From: Paracoccus alcaliphilus
GTDB taxonomy: Bacteria > Pseudomonadota > Alphaproteobacteria > Rhodobacterales > Rhodobacteraceae
Assembly: GCF_028553725.1 (NCBI RefSeq)
Contig: NZ_CP067124.1
Span: 692,001-756,000, forward strand
Direction of reading: 5' to 3'
DNA: 64,000 nucleotides
Shown here in pieces: positions 45,289 to 56,113 of the stretch. The notes beneath the pieces are model-generated. The model saw nothing but the letters and a program-made list of their open reading frames with translations. It did not search any database and was not told where the DNA came from. The translations under genes and the position numbers were made by a program. The number at the start of each line of letters is the position of its first letter. Positions within the stretch are counted from its first letter, which is position 1.

Positions 45289-47118
45289 TCATCCGCTGCG
45301 TCCGAACAGCCTTTCGATATCGCCCAGCCGCAGCTTCACCCATGTCGGGCGGCCGTGGTTGCACTGGCCCGATTTCGGGGTCCGCTCCATCTCGCGCAGC
45401 AGGGCGTTCATCTCCTCGGCCCCCATCCGGCGGCCCGAGCGGACCGAGCCGTGGCAGGCCATCGAGGACAGCACCGCGTCGATCCGTGCCCGCAGCCGGT
45501 CCGAGCTGCCCTGATCGGCCAGATCATCCAGAATGTCGCGGATCAGCGCGGCGGCGTCCAGCCGGGCCAGCATCGCGGGCGCCTCGCGCACGGCGACGGC
45601 ACTGCCGCCGAAGGCTTCGATCACCAGCCCCAGCGCGGCCAGCTCGTCGGCGACGGACAGGATGCGCGCGGCGTCGGCTTCCGACAGCTCGACGATCTCG
45701 GGGATCAGCAGCGCCTGCGTGGCGATGCCGCTGACCCCGGCCTGCGCCTTCAGCCGTTCATAGACCAGACGTTCATGCGCGGCGTGCTGATCGACGATGA
45801 CCAGCCCGTCCTCGGTCTGGGCGATGATATAGTTCTCGTGGATCTGCGCGCGGGCGGCACCAAGGGGGGCGTCCTGCGGCGCGGTCTGTTCAGGTTCGAT
45901 CCGGGCCGAGGGCGACTCGTGGAAGCCGGTTTCCATCTGTGGCATCGGCGCCTGCGCATCCAGCGCGGCGCGGATCGCGCCACCCGACGGATGCCGGGGC
46001 CGGTAATCCATCTGATAGGTGCGATGGGTGGGGGCGGCGGGTTCGGGCCGGAACGCCGCCAGCGTGGCCGCGCCCACCGTGGACGAGGCGCGATGCCCGG
46101 CCCCCGCCAGCGCGTGGCGCAGGGCGCTGACCACCAGCCCGCGCGCGGCGGTGGGGTCGCGGAAACGCACCTCGGCCTTGGCGGGGTGGACGTTCACATC
46201 CACCATCTGCGGATCGCAATTCAGATAGAGCACCGCCGCCGGATGACGCCCCGAGGCCAGCACATCCATATAGCCCGCCCGAAGCGCCCCGGTCAGCAGC
46301 TTGTCGCGGACCGGGCGGCCATTCACATAGAGATGCTGCGCCACCGCCGCGCCGCGCGAATAGGTCGGCAGCGCGGCAAAGCCGGTCAGGGCCAGCCCGT
46401 CACGCTCGGCATCTATGGCGATGGCATTGTCGATGAAATCGCGGCCCATGACCCGCGACAGGCGGGTGCGGAAGGCGTCGAACAGCTCGCCCTGTTCGGC
46501 ATCGGCGCGAAAGACCTCTTTGCCATCGACGGTGAGGGTAAAGCCGACCAGAGGTTCGGCCATCGCAAGGCGGCGGGTGACATCGGCGACGGCCTGCGTC
46601 TCGGCCCGGTCGCTGCGCAGGAATTTCAGCCTTGCGGGGGTGGCAAAGAACAGGTCGCGCAATTCGACCACGGTGCCGCGATTGGCAGCGGCGGGGCGTG
46701 TGGGCGAGGGTTTGCCGCCGATGACCGAGATCAACGCCCCTTCTGCGCCCTCGGTGCGCGAGGTGATGGTCAGCCGCCCGACCGCGCCAAGCGAGGGCAG
46801 CGCCTCGCCCCGGAAGCCGAAGCTGCGGATTGCCAGCAGGTCGCTGCCGTCGATCTTGCTGGTGGCGTGTCGTGACAGGGCCAGCGGCAGGTCTTCGGGC
46901 AGCATGCCGCAGCCGTCATCGGTGACGCGGATCAGGCTTTTGCCGCCATCGGCGATGGCGATCCCGATCCGGGTCGCCCCGGCGTCCAGCGCGTTCTCGA
47001 CCAGTTCCTTGACGGCCGAGGCCGGGCGCTCGACCACCTCGCCCGCCGCGATGCGGTTGGCGGTGGATTCGTCCAGTTGCCGGATAATGGGGCGTATATT
47101 GGGGGCGTGCTGGTTCAT
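45289..47118 (-). CDS. mutL: DNA mismatch repair protein MutL
   Basis: Links MutS mismatch recognition to strand incision. 609 residues. GHKL ATPase (about 1-330): [49 protein letters not shown]-terminal endonuclease: [12 protein letters not shown] matches the metal-binding DQHA-x2-E-x4-E motif, with ACHGSVRSG and QCNHGRPT later, so this MutL is of the nicking type (no MutH needed). The last motif has Asn where Pro is common; related bacteria also show this. Long Ala/Pro linker between. Confidence 0.96.
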   Translation of the reverse strand: MNQHAPNIRPIIRQLDESTANRIAAGEVVERPASAVKELVENALDAGATRIGIAIADGGKSLIRVTDDGCGMLPEDLPLALSRHATSKIDGSDLLAIRSFGFRGEALPSLGAVGRLTITSRTEGAEGALISVIGGKPSPTRPAAANRGTVVELRDLFFATPARLKFLRSDRAETQAVADVTRRLAMAEPLVGFTLTVDGKEVFRADAEQGELFDAFRTRLSRVMGRDFIDNAIAIDAERDGLALTGFAALPTYSRGAAVAQHLYVNGRPVRDKLLTGALRAGYMDVLASGRHPAAVLYLNCDPQMVDVNVHPAKAEVRFRDPTAARGLVVSALRHALAGAGHRASSTVGAATLAAFRPEPAAPTHRTYQMDYRPRHPSGGAIRAALDAQAPMPQMETGFHESPSARIEPEQTAPQDAPLGAARAQIHENYIIAQTEDGLVIVDQHAAHERLVYERLKAQAGVSGIATQALLIPEIVELSEADAARILSVADELAALGLVIEAFGGSAVAVREAPAMLARLDAAALIRDILDDLADQGSSDRLRARIDAVLSSMACHGSVRSGRRMGAEEMNALLREMERTPKSGQCNHGRPTWVKLRLGDIERLFGRSG

Positions 47119-47196
47119 AACCCCAAATGTAGCATGGGGATGCGCCCCTCGCCAGCGATTCGGCTTTCCGGCGATGGCCGGGCGGGGCCGCGATGG

Positions 47197-47252
47197 CCGG
47201 GGGCGCTTCGCCCCCCGGACCCCCCGAAGGTATTTTTCAGGAGTGCGAGGGG
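47197..47252. repeat. mosaic intergenic repeat, type B tail (copy 6)
   Basis: Hairpin CCGGGGGCG/CGCCCCCCGG (47197-47218), ACCCCCCG, then the tail AGGTATTTTTCAGGAGTG and CGAGG. Its orientation is opposite to that of the flanking genes mutL and the M16 protein, unlike copies 1, 3, 4, 5 and 7. Confidence 0.85.
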
Positions 47253-47263
47253 CCGGCGCGGCT

Positions 47264-48598
47264 TCAGTTGAGGGTGGGTTCGGTTTCGGCGGTGTCCGTG
47301 GCCTCGATGCCTTCGGGGCGGCCGGTCAGCACGAAGCGCAGCTGATCGGAATGCAGCAGTCGTTGGGCGACGCGCTGGATGTCCTTGGCGGTGACGGCCT
47401 CGACCTGATCGTTGCGGGTGTCGGGATAGTCGATGGGGAAGCCCACAAGCTGCATTCCGGCCAGAATGCCGGCGATCTTGCCATTGCCGTCCCAGCGCAG
47501 GGGATATTCGCCGGTCAGGTAGGTCTTGGCGTTTTCCAGTTCGGTTTCCGTCACGCCCTCGGCCAGACGGTCCCATTCCTGCCGGATCAGTTCGACCGCC
47601 TGACCCGTCGTGGCGTTCGAGCCTGCCATGCCGCCCTGCCATGTCTGGCCCAGCATACCCGTCGCCAGCGAGGTGCCGATGCCATAGGTCAGGCCGCGCT
47701 TTTCGCGGATCTCGTCCATCAGGCGCGAACTGAAGCCGCCACCGCCAAGGATGTGGTTGGCGACGAAGGCGGCGAAGTAATCGGGGTCGTCGATGGGCAG
47801 GCCGGGACCGGCAAAGGCGACGATGGTTTGCGGGCTGTCCCAGTCGATCACGGTGACGCCGCCGGTCAGCTGCAATTTGGCCTGACCGGGCAGCGGGACC
47901 GTGCCCTCGGCTGGCAGATCGCCAAGGATGCGGTCCAGCAGCGCGCCCAGTTCATCGGGCGTGATGTCGCCTGCCGCGCCGATCACCACGCGGTCGCGGG
48001 CCAGCACGCTGTCTTTGGCCGCCATCAGGTCGTCGGAGGTCAGCGCCCCCACCGATGCGGCGGTGCCGTTGATCGAGGTCGCATAGGGGTGATCGCCCCA
48101 TGCCTGACGCGCCATTTCCTTGGCGGTGATGGCCTGCGGATCGGTCGCCTCGGCCCGGATGATCGCCAGCACCTGCGCGCGGACCCTCTCGACCGCGGGT
48201 TCATCGAAACGCGGCTGGGTCAGCGCCAGTCCCAGCAGGTCGGCGGTTTCGTCGCGGTTTTCGGTCAGGGCGCGCATGGTGACGGTGAGCGCGTCATCGC
48301 CCACATCGAAGGACAGGCGCGCGCCCAGATCCTCGGCCGCCTGGGCGAATTCGGTGGAATCCATGTCGCCCGCGCCTTCTTCCAGCGTGGCGGTCATCAG
48401 GTTGATGGCGCCGCGCTTGTCGGGGCTGTCGAGGCTGGCACCGCCGCGGAAATTCAGGCTGAGCGCGACGAAGGGGATCGAGTGATCCTCGACCAGCCAG
48501 GCCTTGATGCCGCCGGGCGAGGTGACGTCCTGAATGTCGATGGCGTGGGCCGGGATCGCGACGATGGCGAAGAACAGGGCGAAAACGGCGCGGATCAT
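47264..48598 (-). CDS. M16-family peptidase-like protein, non-catalytic subunit
   Basis: 444 residues with a signal peptide (1-19, AIVAIPAHA). Two M16 half-domains, but no HxxEH zinc motif: the equivalent segment reads [12 protein letters not shown]. The second half has [24 protein letters not shown], the R/Y motif that completes the active site of a partner. The start overlaps the stop of the catalytic M16 gene (ATGA), so the two form a heterodimeric periplasmic protease like other paired M16B proteins. Confidence 0.92.
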   Translation of the reverse strand: MIRAVFALFFAIVAIPAHAIDIQDVTSPGGIKAWLVEDHSIPFVALSLNFRGGASLDSPDKRGAINLMTATLEEGAGDMDSTEFAQAAEDLGARLSFDVGDDALTVTMRALTENRDETADLLGLALTQPRFDEPAVERVRAQVLAIIRAEATDPQAITAKEMARQAWGDHPYATSINGTAASVGALTSDDLMAAKDSVLARDRVVIGAAGDITPDELGALLDRILGDLPAEGTVPLPGQAKLQLTGGVTVIDWDSPQTIVAFAGPGLPIDDPDYFAAFVANHILGGGGFSSRLMDEIREKRGLTYGIGTSLATGMLGQTWQGGMAGSNATTGQAVELIRQEWDRLAEGVTETELENAKTYLTGEYPLRWDGNGKIAGILAGMQLVGFPIDYPDTRNDQVEAVTAKDIQRVAQRLLHSDQLRFVLTGRPEGIEATDTAETEPTLN

Positions 48599-50046
48599 CC
48601 TTGCACCTCGGGGCTTTGGTCATCGGGGGCGTCGGCGGGTGCGGTCATGTCATCGGCGGGCGGAGATGTGGCCTGCCCGCCGTTGCCGGAAGGCGCGTCA
48701 CTGGCGGGAAACAGCCAGCCGGTGACATGGGCATTGTCGGCCAGCAGGGCGCGGGCGGCGTCCGTTACCTCGTCGGCGGTGACTGCGGCCAGAATGTCGG
48801 GCCAGTCGTTCACATCCTCGATGGTCAGCCCGATGGACAGGCCCTGACCGTAATCATAGGCGCGGCCATGGGCGGAATCGCGGGCATAGATCTGCGCCGC
48901 GCGGATCCGGGTCTTGATCCGTTCCAGATCGGCATCATCCGGGCCGGTTTCGGCGAAACGCGCCAGAACGGCGTCCAGCTCGGCCTCGGCCTCGGCGGGG
49001 TCCATGCCGTCGGCGGGGATCAGCGAGACGCGGAAGCTGGTCGGATCGACCGACAGCCCGTCATAGCCCGCGTTCACCCACAGCGCCTTGCCCGGCAGCG
49101 CCAGTTCGCGCCCCAGAACCGAGGTCTGCATCGAGCCGCCCAGCAGTTCCGCCAGCACCGTCAGCGCGGCGGCGGGTTTCTGATCGCCGGCATTGCGTTC
49201 GGGCACGATCCAGCTGCGTATCATCGAGGGCTGGGCCACGCGCGGGTCGGTCATCTCCATCCGCCGGGAGGTGCGTTTCTGCGGTTCCTGCGGGCGGATG
49301 CGGGGGGTGGCCTCGCCCTTGGCGGGGATCGGGCCGTAATGTTCCTCGGCCAGTTCACGGGCCTGTTCGGGGGTCACGTCGCCGGCCAGGATCAGCACGG
49401 CCTCGTGCGGGGAATAATGTTCGTCATACCAGGCGATGGCATCCTCGCGCGTCAGCCCTTCCATTTCGGCGCGCCAGCCGATCACCGGGCGGCCGTATGG
49501 GTGGTTATAGAACTGCACCGCATTGCGTTCCTCGGCGAACAGGGCGGCGGGGTTGCTGTCCACCCGCTGTGCCCGTTCCTCCAGCACGACCTGACGTTCG
49601 GCCTGCCAGTCATCCTCGCCGATGCGCAGATTTTCCATGCGGTCGGCTTCCATCCCCATGATCAGGGGCAGCCGGTCCGAGGCGATGCGCTGGAAATAGG
49701 CGGTATAGTCGTAAGAGGTAAAGGCGTTGTCCATGCCACCATTGGCGGTGACGGTGCGCGAGAACTCTCCCGGTTGCAGCTTGTCGGTGCCCTTGAACAT
49801 CAGGTGCTCAAGGTAATGCGCAATGCCCGATTTGCCGGGGCGTTCGTCGGCGGATCCGATCCGATACCACAGCATCTGCACCACGACCGGGGCGCGGTGG
49901 TCCTGAATGACCACGGTTTCCAGTCCGTTGGGCAGGGTGAAATGGGTGACGCCCTCGGGCATCTCGGCCAAGGCGGGCAGGGGCGGGGACAGCAGGGCGG
50001 CCAGCCCGAAAATCAGCGGCAGGGCCGGGTGACGGAACGCGGGCAT
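48595..50046 (-). CDS. M16-family zinc metallopeptidase, catalytic subunit
   Basis: 483 residues with a signal peptide (about 1-28, PPLPALA). Zinc motif HYLEHLMF (HxxEH) followed by the downstream glutamate in QAERQVVLEERAQR. GGMDNAFTSYDYTAY is the conserved substrate-site region. The C-terminus has an acidic, Pro/Asp-rich tail. Forms a pair with the downstream non-catalytic M16 protein; likely degrades peptides in the periplasm. The ATG at 50046 begins the signal peptide. Confidence 0.93.
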   Translation of the reverse strand: MPAFRHPALPLIFGLAALLSPPLPALAEMPEGVTHFTLPNGLETVVIQDHRAPVVVQMLWYRIGSADERPGKSGIAHYLEHLMFKGTDKLQPGEFSRTVTANGGMDNAFTSYDYTAYFQRIASDRLPLIMGMEADRMENLRIGEDDWQAERQVVLEERAQRVDSNPAALFAEERNAVQFYNHPYGRPVIGWRAEMEGLTREDAIAWYDEHYSPHEAVLILAGDVTPEQARELAEEHYGPIPAKGEATPRIRPQEPQKRTSRRMEMTDPRVAQPSMIRSWIVPERNAGDQKPAAALTVLAELLGGSMQTSVLGRELALPGKALWVNAGYDGLSVDPTSFRVSLIPADGMDPAEAEAELDAVLARFAETGPDDADLERIKTRIRAAQIYARDSAHGRAYDYGQGLSIGLTIEDVNDWPDILAAVTADEVTDAARALLADNAHVTGWLFPASDAPSGNGGQATSPPADDMTAPADAPDDQSPEVQG

Positions 50047-50169
50047 CAAGACAACCTCCTGTGGCTTGGCCGGAAATCTGACGCGGGGGGCAGGGCTTCG
50101 CAACCCGTCTCGCGTGAATGTGTCAGCCGCAGGGTGACAAGCTGTCGGATGGAGCGCGGGCGCAGCCCA

Positions 50170-50202
50170 GCCCTGCAGGCCCCTCGACGGGGTTTGCAGG
50201 GC
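50170..50202. other. long hairpin after the BamF-like gene
   Basis: GCCCTGCA (50170-50177) pairs with TGCAGGGC (50195-50202), with a further CCCC/GGGG pairing inside (TCGA loop). It lies 23 bases past the lipoprotein stop and before the M16 start. No T-tract. Confidence 0.6.
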
Positions 50203-50224
50203 TTGCCCCCCGCCGGTCCTGCGT

Positions 50225-50749
50225 TCAGTTTCCGGGTCGCGGCGGCGCGCTTGGCGTCTGGGCGCCCGCCCGCTGCCAGCGATCCTGTTCGGTCTGCGCA
50301 TCCATCCGCATCGGCTGATAGGTGCGCATATAGACATTGGTGCCGAACAGCCGCTCGAACAGGCGCCGCCCGCTGCGGGAACGGCGATCCGCGTCGGCCT
50401 GCGCCAGCTCGGTGCGGATCGCGGGATCGGTGCCGCGCCGTCCGGCATGGGCGACCAGAGGCTGATCGGCGGCCCCGATGCCGCGATCATTCAGCGCCGC
50501 CGGATTGCCGCCAAGCGCGCCGACCGCATCGGCCACCGGCGTCGGATCGGTGATGTTGCCGTCGCCCGGCGTCGGTGCGGGCAGAACCGCCAGATCGGGC
50601 GGCATGGCTAGCGGGCGCGTCGGCAGGATCGCGAATTCGTCCGGCCCGGCACTGGTCGAGCGCAGGTTCATCAGCCCGCGATCGTCGCTGCAGGCCGTAA
50701 GCCCGACCAAGGCCGCCAGTCCGATCGTCACTGCGAAAGCCCGCATCAT
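50225..50749 (-). CDS. bamF: BamF-type lipoprotein (DUF3035)
   Basis: 174 residues. A lipoprotein signal with lipobox LTAC puts Cys20 at the mature N-terminus. [35 protein letters not shown] is the DUF3035 core; the rest is Arg/Asp-rich. In Caulobacter a DUF3035 lipoprotein is the BamF subunit of the outer-membrane beta-barrel assembly machine; by homology this protein would sit there. Follows lspA with 30 bases between; ATG at 50749 or the next codon (50746). Confidence 0.83.
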   Translation of the reverse strand: MMRAFAVTIGLAALVGLTACSDDRGLMNLRSTSAGPDEFAILPTRPLAMPPDLAVLPAPTPGDGNITDPTPVADAVGALGGNPAALNDRGIGAADQPLVAHAGRRGTDPAIRTELAQADADRRSRSGRRLFERLFGTNVYMRTYQPMRMDAQTEQDRWQRAGAQTPSAPPRPGN

Positions 50750-50779
50750 CTGCCCCTTCAGCTGTCTTTGGCGCCCTGT

Positions 50780-51421
50780 TTAACCTGCTTTGCCCGCCCC
50801 GTCACGGGTCTTGTCGGATGTCGTCCGGCGCGGCTTGCGCGTCGGCGGCTGCTTTGGTTTCTGCGGCAGCAGGATCAGCCCGATGGCGCCGGCGAAGATC
50901 GAGATATCGGCCACGTTGAAGCTGTAGGGATTCTGCCAGCCCGGCAGCGACATATTCAGGAAATCCGCGACCGCCCCATACCACAGCCGGTCGATCACAT
51001 TGCCGATGGCGCCGCCGATCAGCAGCCCGGCGGAAATCCGCGCCAGCAGCCCGCCATTGCTGCGCCAGACCCAGATCCAGATCCACAGGCTGATGGCGAT
51101 GGCGACCGCCACCAGCACCCAGCGCATTACACTCTGATCCGAGGCGAACAGCCCGAAATTCACCCCCTGATTCCACGCCATGCGCAGGTTCAGCCAGGGC
51201 GGCAGCACGTCGATTTCGCGCACCCGGTCCAGTCGCAGCACATGCACGACCCAGTATTTCAGCGCCTGATCGACCAGCAGGATCGCCGCAGCCAGCCACA
51301 GGGTCAGGCGCATATCCGCCCGCGCAGGCGGTCTCGGCTTGCGCGGCGCGCGGGGCCGTTTCGGTTTGGGCGCGGGCTCAGGGGCGGGCCGGTCGCCGTC
51401 GAGGGGAAGCTCGTGTTGCAT
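50780..51421 (-). CDS. lspA: signal peptidase II (lipoprotein signal peptidase)
   Basis: Aspartyl protease that cleaves prolipoprotein signals. 213 residues. Catalytic Asp144 ([14 protein letters not shown]) and Asp172 (FNVADISI); NQGVNFGLF is conserved. Four membrane helices. The first 36 residues are an extra Pro/Lys/Arg-rich segment absent from most LspA; Met37 ([16 protein letters not shown]) matches the usual start and is an alternative at 51313. The start overlaps the purH stop by one base, which favours the long start. The next gene encodes a lipoprotein. Confidence 0.95.
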   Translation of the reverse strand: MQHELPLDGDRPAPEPAPKPKRPRAPRKPRPPARADMRLTLWLAAAILLVDQALKYWVVHVLRLDRVREIDVLPPWLNLRMAWNQGVNFGLFASDQSVMRWVLVAVAIAISLWIWIWVWRSNGGLLARISAGLLIGGAIGNVIDRLWYGAVADFLNMSLPGWQNPYSFNVADISIFAGAIGLILLPQKPKQPPTRKPRRTTSDKTRDGAGKAG

Positions 51422-53022
51422 CAGTGCCGGAAATGCCGCTGGCCGGTGAACACCATCGCCAGCCCCAGACGGTCGGCCGCCGCGATCACCTCGTCGTCGC
51501 GCATCGAGCCGCCGGGCTGGATCACCGCCTTCGCGCCCGCCTCGGCCAGCGCCTCGATGCCGTCGGCAAAGGGGAAGAACGCGTCCGATGCCACCACCGC
51601 GCCGATGGTCAGCGGCTGGGCCAGACCCAGCGCCTCGGCCATGTCCTCGGATTTTCGCCGCCCGATGCGGGTGGAATCGACCCGGCTCATCTGGCCCGCG
51701 CCCACGCCTACGGTGGCCAGATCACGGGCATAGACGATGGCGTTCGATTTCACATGTTTGGCCACGGTCCATGCAAACAGCATGTCGCGCAGTTCGGCCT
51801 CGGATGGCTGGCGCGCGGTCACCACCTTCAGATCGCCGATGCCGACATGGCCATTGTCGCGCCCCTGCACCAGAAACCCGCCCGCGACCTGCCGGAAGCC
51901 CAGCCCCGCCGCCTTCGGATCGGGCAAGCCGCCGGTGGTCAGCAGCCGCAGGTTCTTCTTCGCGGCAAAGACGCGCTTCGCATCCTCATCCGCATCCGGG
52001 GCGATGACGACTTCGGTAAAGATTTTCGCGATTTCCTCGGCCGTCGCGCCGTCCAGCACCTGATTGAGCGCAATGATCCCGCCAAAGGCCGAGGTCCGGT
52101 CGCAGTCAAAGGCCCGCCGATAGGCCTCCAGCGCCGTCGCACCCCGCGCCACACCGCAGGGATTGGCATGTTTGATGATCGCGCAGGCCGGACCATCGGC
52201 GGGATCGAACTCCGCCACCAGCTCAAAAGCCGCATCGGTGTCGTTGATATTGTTGTATGACAGTCCCTTGCCCTGCCATTGCCGGGCGGTGGCCACGCCG
52301 GGCCGGTCCTCGCCGGTGACATAGAAGGCCGCCGCCTGATGCGGGTTCTCGCCATAGCGCAACCCCTGCGCCAGCGTGCCCGCGAATGCCCGTCTGCGCG
52401 GCGCGCCCTCGCCGATGGCCCCGGCCAGCCAGCCCGACACGGCAGCGTCATAGGCGGCGGTGCGCGCATAGGCGATCTGCGCCTGACGCTGCCGGAACGC
52501 CAATGTGGTGCGGTCGTCATTGGCGTTCAACTCGGCCAGCAACGCATCATAATCCTGCACATCGACGATCACGGTGACGAAACCGTGATTCTTGGCCGCC
52601 GCCCGGATCATCGCCGGGCCGCCGATATCGATATTCTCGATGCAATCGTCATGGGATGCACCCTTCGCCACCGTCTCCTCGAAGGGATAGAGGTTCACCA
52701 CCAGCAGATCGATCGGCCCGATCCCATGGGCCTCCATCGCCGCCAGATGCTCCTGATTGTCGCGCAGCGCCAGCAGCCCGCCATGCACCGCCGGATGCAG
52801 CGTCTTGACGCGCCCGTCCATCATCTCGGGAAAGCCCGTCACATCCGCCACATCCACCACGGTCAGCCCGGCCTCGCGCAGGGCCTTGGCGCTGCCCCCG
52901 GTTGACAGGATCTCGATCCCCCGCGCCGACAGGCTGCGGGCGAATTCGATCAGTCCGGTCTTGTCGGAAACTGAGATCAACGCGCGGCGAATGGCAACGG
53001 GATGGGTGCCGGTCTGGGACAT
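51421..53022 (-). CDS. purH: bifunctional AICAR formyltransferase / IMP cyclohydrolase
   Basis: Final two steps of purine synthesis. 533 residues. N-terminal cyclohydrolase (about 1-200): [39 protein letters not shown]-terminal formyltransferase: [20 protein letters not shown], and the catalytic-site TSAFGG and [14 protein letters not shown]. Overlaps lspA by one base. Confidence 0.97.
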   Translation of the reverse strand: MSQTGTHPVAIRRALISVSDKTGLIEFARSLSARGIEILSTGGSAKALREAGLTVVDVADVTGFPEMMDGRVKTLHPAVHGGLLALRDNQEHLAAMEAHGIGPIDLLVVNLYPFEETVAKGASHDDCIENIDIGGPAMIRAAAKNHGFVTVIVDVQDYDALLAELNANDDRTTLAFRQRQAQIAYARTAAYDAAVSGWLAGAIGEGAPRRRAFAGTLAQGLRYGENPHQAAAFYVTGEDRPGVATARQWQGKGLSYNNINDTDAAFELVAEFDPADGPACAIIKHANPCGVARGATALEAYRRAFDCDRTSAFGGIIALNQVLDGATAEEIAKIFTEVVIAPDADEDAKRVFAAKKNLRLLTTGGLPDPKAAGLGFRQVAGGFLVQGRDNGHVGIGDLKVVTARQPSEAELRDMLFAWTVAKHVKSNAIVYARDLATVGVGAGQMSRVDSTRIGRRKSEDMAEALGLAQPLTIGAVVASDAFFPFADGIEALAEAGAKAVIQPGGSMRDDEVIAAADRLGLAMVFTGQRHFRH

Positions 53023-53087
53023 GGGGCGGGCCTCGTATCTGGATCTGGGCGTGACCTAGCGCGCAAATCCGTCAAGGTCCAGCACCC

Positions 53088-53155
53088 CCTCTTTGGTGTC
53101 CAAATATCCCGGGGGGTCCGGGGGGGCTGGCCCCCCGGGCGTCGCGGGACGCAAA
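53088..53155. repeat. mosaic intergenic repeat, type A tail (copy 7)
   Basis: CTCTTTGGTGTCCAAATATC, CCGGGGGG, then hairpin-forming GGGGGGCTGGCCCCCC and GTCGCGGGACGCA. Lies between rsmB and purH; read from the rsmB stop it is lead, hairpin, tail. Confidence 0.87.
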
Positions 53156-53166
53156 TAGGGTGCCGG

Positions 53167-54426
53167 TCAGCGCCCCTTGCGCAGCCGCGCGATATAGAAC
53201 CCGTCCATCCCGCCCCGTTCCGGCCAGTAATCCGGGCGCAGCCGCAATCCGCCCCCGGGCGAGACCCAACCCGCCTCGACTCCCTGCAATTCGGCGGTCT
53301 CGACCGCCAGTCCCGGATGACGGGCCAGCGCGTCCAGGATCTGTTCCTCGCCTTCGTCCGGCAGCAGCGAACAGGTGGCATAGACCAGCCGCCCGCCCGG
53401 TTTCAGCAGCATCAGCGCATGATCCAGCAGCCGCGCCTGCAATGCGATCAACTCGGCAATGCCGCTGCCATCGCGCAGAAAGGGCAGGTCGGGATGGCGC
53501 CGGATCGTGCCGGTGGCCGAGCAGGGCGCATCCAGCAGCACTGCATCCGGCGCGCTTTCGGGTTGCCATGCCAGCACGTCCGAGGCGACCAGTTCCGCCT
53601 TCAACCCGGTGCGCGCAAGGTTCTCGCGCAGTCGCGCCAGCCGGGACTTGCTGATATCCACCGCCGTCACCTGCGCCCCGGCGGCGGCCAGTTGCAGCGT
53701 CTTGCCGCCCGGCGCGGCGCACAGATCCGCGATCCTTTCACCCGGTTGCGGGTCCAGCGCGCGCACGGCCAGCGCGGCGGCGGCGTCCTGAACCCACCAT
53801 TGCCCATCCTCGAAACCGGGCAGGGCCGAGACCTGACCCTGTGCCGCCAGACGCAGCGACCCGGTGGGCAGGGCCACCGCGCCCTCGATCTGCGGCGCCG
53901 CGCCGGGCCTCAGGGTCAGATCCAATGGCGCGCCCGCCTGATGCGCGGCCTCGATCGCCCGCACCGCCGTCTCGCCATAGGCCTGAACCACCGGCCCGCG
54001 CAGCCAGTCCGGCAGATGTTGCGGTGGCAGCGCGGCCCAGCCCTCGTATCCGGCCACCTTGCGCAGCACCGCGTTGACCATGCCAGCCGCCGCCTGACCT
54101 TTGCGGCCAAGCCCGCGCGTCAGGTTCACCGCCGCATCGACCACCCCATGCGCCGCGCCGCCCAGTTCCAGCATCTCGACCGTGGCCAGCTGCAACACAT
54201 CCTGCACCGGGGCGGGGGGGCGGCGCGACATGAAGCCTTCCAGCACCGCATCGGCGCGTCCGCGATGGCGCAGGGTGGTCGCCGCCAGCCGCATCGCGCG
54301 GGCCTGCACGCTGACCGGCAACCCGCGCAGGGCCGCCGATTGATCGGACAGGCCCTGTCCCTCGCGCAATCCGGCGATCAGCCGCAGCGCGACCTTGCGG
54401 GCATCATCTGTTGCAGGCTTTGCCAA
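53167..54426 (-). CDS. rsmB: 16S rRNA (cytosine-5) methyltransferase, RsmB type
   Basis: 419 residues. N-terminal NusB-like RNA-binding domain (about 1-135; ARKVALRLIAGLREGQGLSD, DVLQLATVEMLELGGAAHGVVDAAVNLTRGLG), then a SAM methyltransferase: ADLCAAPGGKTLQLAAAGAQVTAVD binds SAM, with catalytic Cys in DAPCSATGTIRRHPD and YATCSLLPDEGE. Methylates C967 of 16S rRNA in E. coli. Divergent from sdhAF4. Confidence 0.94.
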   Translation of the reverse strand: MAKPATDDARKVALRLIAGLREGQGLSDQSAALRGLPVSVQARAMRLAATTLRHRGRADAVLEGFMSRRPPAPVQDVLQLATVEMLELGGAAHGVVDAAVNLTRGLGRKGQAAAGMVNAVLRKVAGYEGWAALPPQHLPDWLRGPVVQAYGETAVRAIEAAHQAGAPLDLTLRPGAAPQIEGAVALPTGSLRLAAQGQVSALPGFEDGQWWVQDAAAALAVRALDPQPGERIADLCAAPGGKTLQLAAAGAQVTAVDISKSRLARLRENLARTGLKAELVASDVLAWQPESAPDAVLLDAPCSATGTIRRHPDLPFLRDGSGIAELIALQARLLDHALMLLKPGGRLVYATCSLLPDEGEEQILDALARHPGLAVETAELQGVEAGWVSPGGGLRLRPDYWPERGGMDGFYIARLRKGR

Positions 54427-54496
54427 AACGCTTTCCTTCGCCTAGATCTTGGGGGCACAATCGACCAACCCTTATGCCGTAATCAGGAATCTTTCC

Positions 54497-54673
54497 ATGA
54501 CCGATCGCGCAGATCTGCCGCCCGCCGCCCAACGCGCCTTGGCCGAGGCCGAGGAACGCCGCAAGGCCGCCGCCAAGGCCCAGCCGCTGCCCAGGGAATA
54601 TGGTGGCCGCGACGGGCCGGAACCGGTCCGTTTCGGCGATTACGAAAAGAACGGGATCGCGGTGGATTTCTGA
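54497..54673 (+). CDS. succinate dehydrogenase assembly factor 4 homologue (DUF1674)
   Basis: 58 residues. The C-terminal REYGGRDGPEPVRFGDYEKNGIAVDF is the DUF1674/SdhAF4 signature. SdhAF4 binds the flavinylated SdhA subunit and aids assembly of succinate dehydrogenase. A charged helix (ALAEAEERRKAAAKAQ) precedes it. It sits 2 bases before an amidase gene, away from any sdh gene in this window. Confidence 0.9.
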   Translation: MTDRADLPPAAQRALAEAEERRKAAAKAQPLPREYGGRDGPEPVRFGDYEKNGIAVDF

Positions 54674-54675
54674 GG

Positions 54676-56007
54676 ATGGACTGGCTGACAGCCCCTGCGG
54701 CCCGGCAGGGCCGCGCCATCATGGCCGGACTTCTCGACCCGCTGGACCAGACCGAGGCCTATCTGGCCGCCGCCGCCGCCCATCCCGACGGCGCGCGCAT
54801 CTATGCCCGGCTGTCCGCTGCCCGCGCCCGGGCCGAGGCCGTGGCGGCCCATGACCGGGTCAAGGCCGATCTGCGCCGCAGCCTGCTGGACGGGGTGGCG
54901 ATCAGCTGGAAGGACAATATCGACAGCGCCGGGATCGCGACCGAGGCCGGGTCGCGCCTGCTGGAAGGTCGGGTGCCCGCGCGCGATGCGGAATCGCTGG
55001 CCCGTGCCACCCGTGCGGGGATGATCTGTCTGGGCAAGACCCATATGACCGAACTGGCCTTTTCCGGTCTGGGGCTGAATCCGCGCACGGCGACGCCGCC
55101 CAATGCGCTGGACCCTGCGCTGACGCCGGGGGGGTCGTCCTCGGGGGCGGCGGTGTCGGTGGCGCTGGGGCTGGCGGCGGCGGCGGTGGGGTCGGATACC
55201 GGCGGCTCGATCCGGGTGCCCGCGGCGTGGAACGACCTTGCCGGTTTCAAGCCCAGCCACGGCGTCCACCCTGCCGCAGGCGTGGTGCCGCTGTGCCGCC
55301 GCTTTGACGTGGTCGGTCCCATTGCCCGCACGGTCGAGGACTGCGCCGAAATCGTCTCGGTCCTGACCGGCCAGCCAGTGGTGGACCTCAAGGGCACCTC
55401 GGCCACCGGGCTGCGGGTGATGGTGCTGGAAGGCGTGCCATACGAGGATGCCGAGGAAGGCCCGGTCGCGGCCTTCGACGACGCGCTGAAGCGGCTGGGG
55501 CAGGCCGGGGCGGTCATCACCCGCGCCAGCCATGACAGCGTGGCCCGCGCGATGGCGCTGGCGCCGGTGCTGTTCGCGCCCGAGGCCTATGGCATCTGGC
55601 GCGCGCAGATCGAGGATGCGCCGGAACTGATGTGGGCCCCGATCCTGGAACGGTTCCGCGGCGGCGCCGAGATCGGCGCGCCCGATTACGTCGCCGGTTG
55701 GGAAACGCTGGCGCGGTTGCGGCGCGAATGGTCGGCCAAGACCGCGTTTTTCGATGCCGTGGTCCTGCCCACCGTGCCGATCATGCCGCCCGATGCCGAC
55801 AGGCTGCTGACCGATCAGGCCGAATTCGTCCGCGCCAATCTGCTGACCCTGCGCAATACCCGCATCGCCAATCTGCTGGACCTGCCCGCGCTGACCCTGC
55901 CGACCGGGCATCGGGGCTGCGGATTGATGCTGATGGGCCATTCGGGCGGCGACCGGCACCTGTTGCGGGTGGCCAATGCGGTCGAGGCGGCGCTGGCGGT
56001 GGCATGA
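54676..56007 (+). CDS. amidase (amidase signature family)
   Basis: 443 residues. Complete amidase triad: lysine Lys79 (ISWKDNID), the serine pair in GGSSSGAAV, and nucleophile Ser178 in DTGGSIRVPA. Broadly like indoleacetamide hydrolase, Glu-tRNA amidotransferase subunit A and other members; the substrate is not clear. It starts 2 bases after sdhAF4 and GAGG precedes the ATG, so the two are co-expressed though a functional link is not obvious. Confidence 0.9.
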   Translation: MDWLTAPAARQGRAIMAGLLDPLDQTEAYLAAAAAHPDGARIYARLSAARARAEAVAAHDRVKADLRRSLLDGVAISWKDNIDSAGIATEAGSRLLEGRVPARDAESLARATRAGMICLGKTHMTELAFSGLGLNPRTATPPNALDPALTPGGSSSGAAVSVALGLAAAAVGSDTGGSIRVPAAWNDLAGFKPSHGVHPAAGVVPLCRRFDVVGPIARTVEDCAEIVSVLTGQPVVDLKGTSATGLRVMVLEGVPYEDAEEGPVAAFDDALKRLGQAGAVITRASHDSVARAMALAPVLFAPEAYGIWRAQIEDAPELMWAPILERFRGGAEIGAPDYVAGWETLARLRREWSAKTAFFDAVVLPTVPIMPPDADRLLTDQAEFVRANLLTLRNTRIANLLDLPALTLPTGHRGCGLMLMGHSGGDRHLLRVANAVEAALAVA

Positions 56008-56113
56008 CGGCCATTGTGCCGGGGATTTTCCCGCCTTTCTCTGGACGCAAGCGGTGGATCACGCTAAGGTTTATTGCAAATAACGGGGCAAAGACCCCGA
56101 AAGCGAGGCAGAG

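Noticed and set aside
45289..47118. Possible MutL defect because QCNHGRP differs from the common CPHGRP
   Set aside because: The rest of the endonuclease site is intact and related alphaproteobacteria share this form.
47264..48598. Loss-of-function call for the second M16 gene because it lacks HxxEH
   Set aside because: Paired M16 proteins normally have one non-catalytic partner; the gene is intact and coupled.
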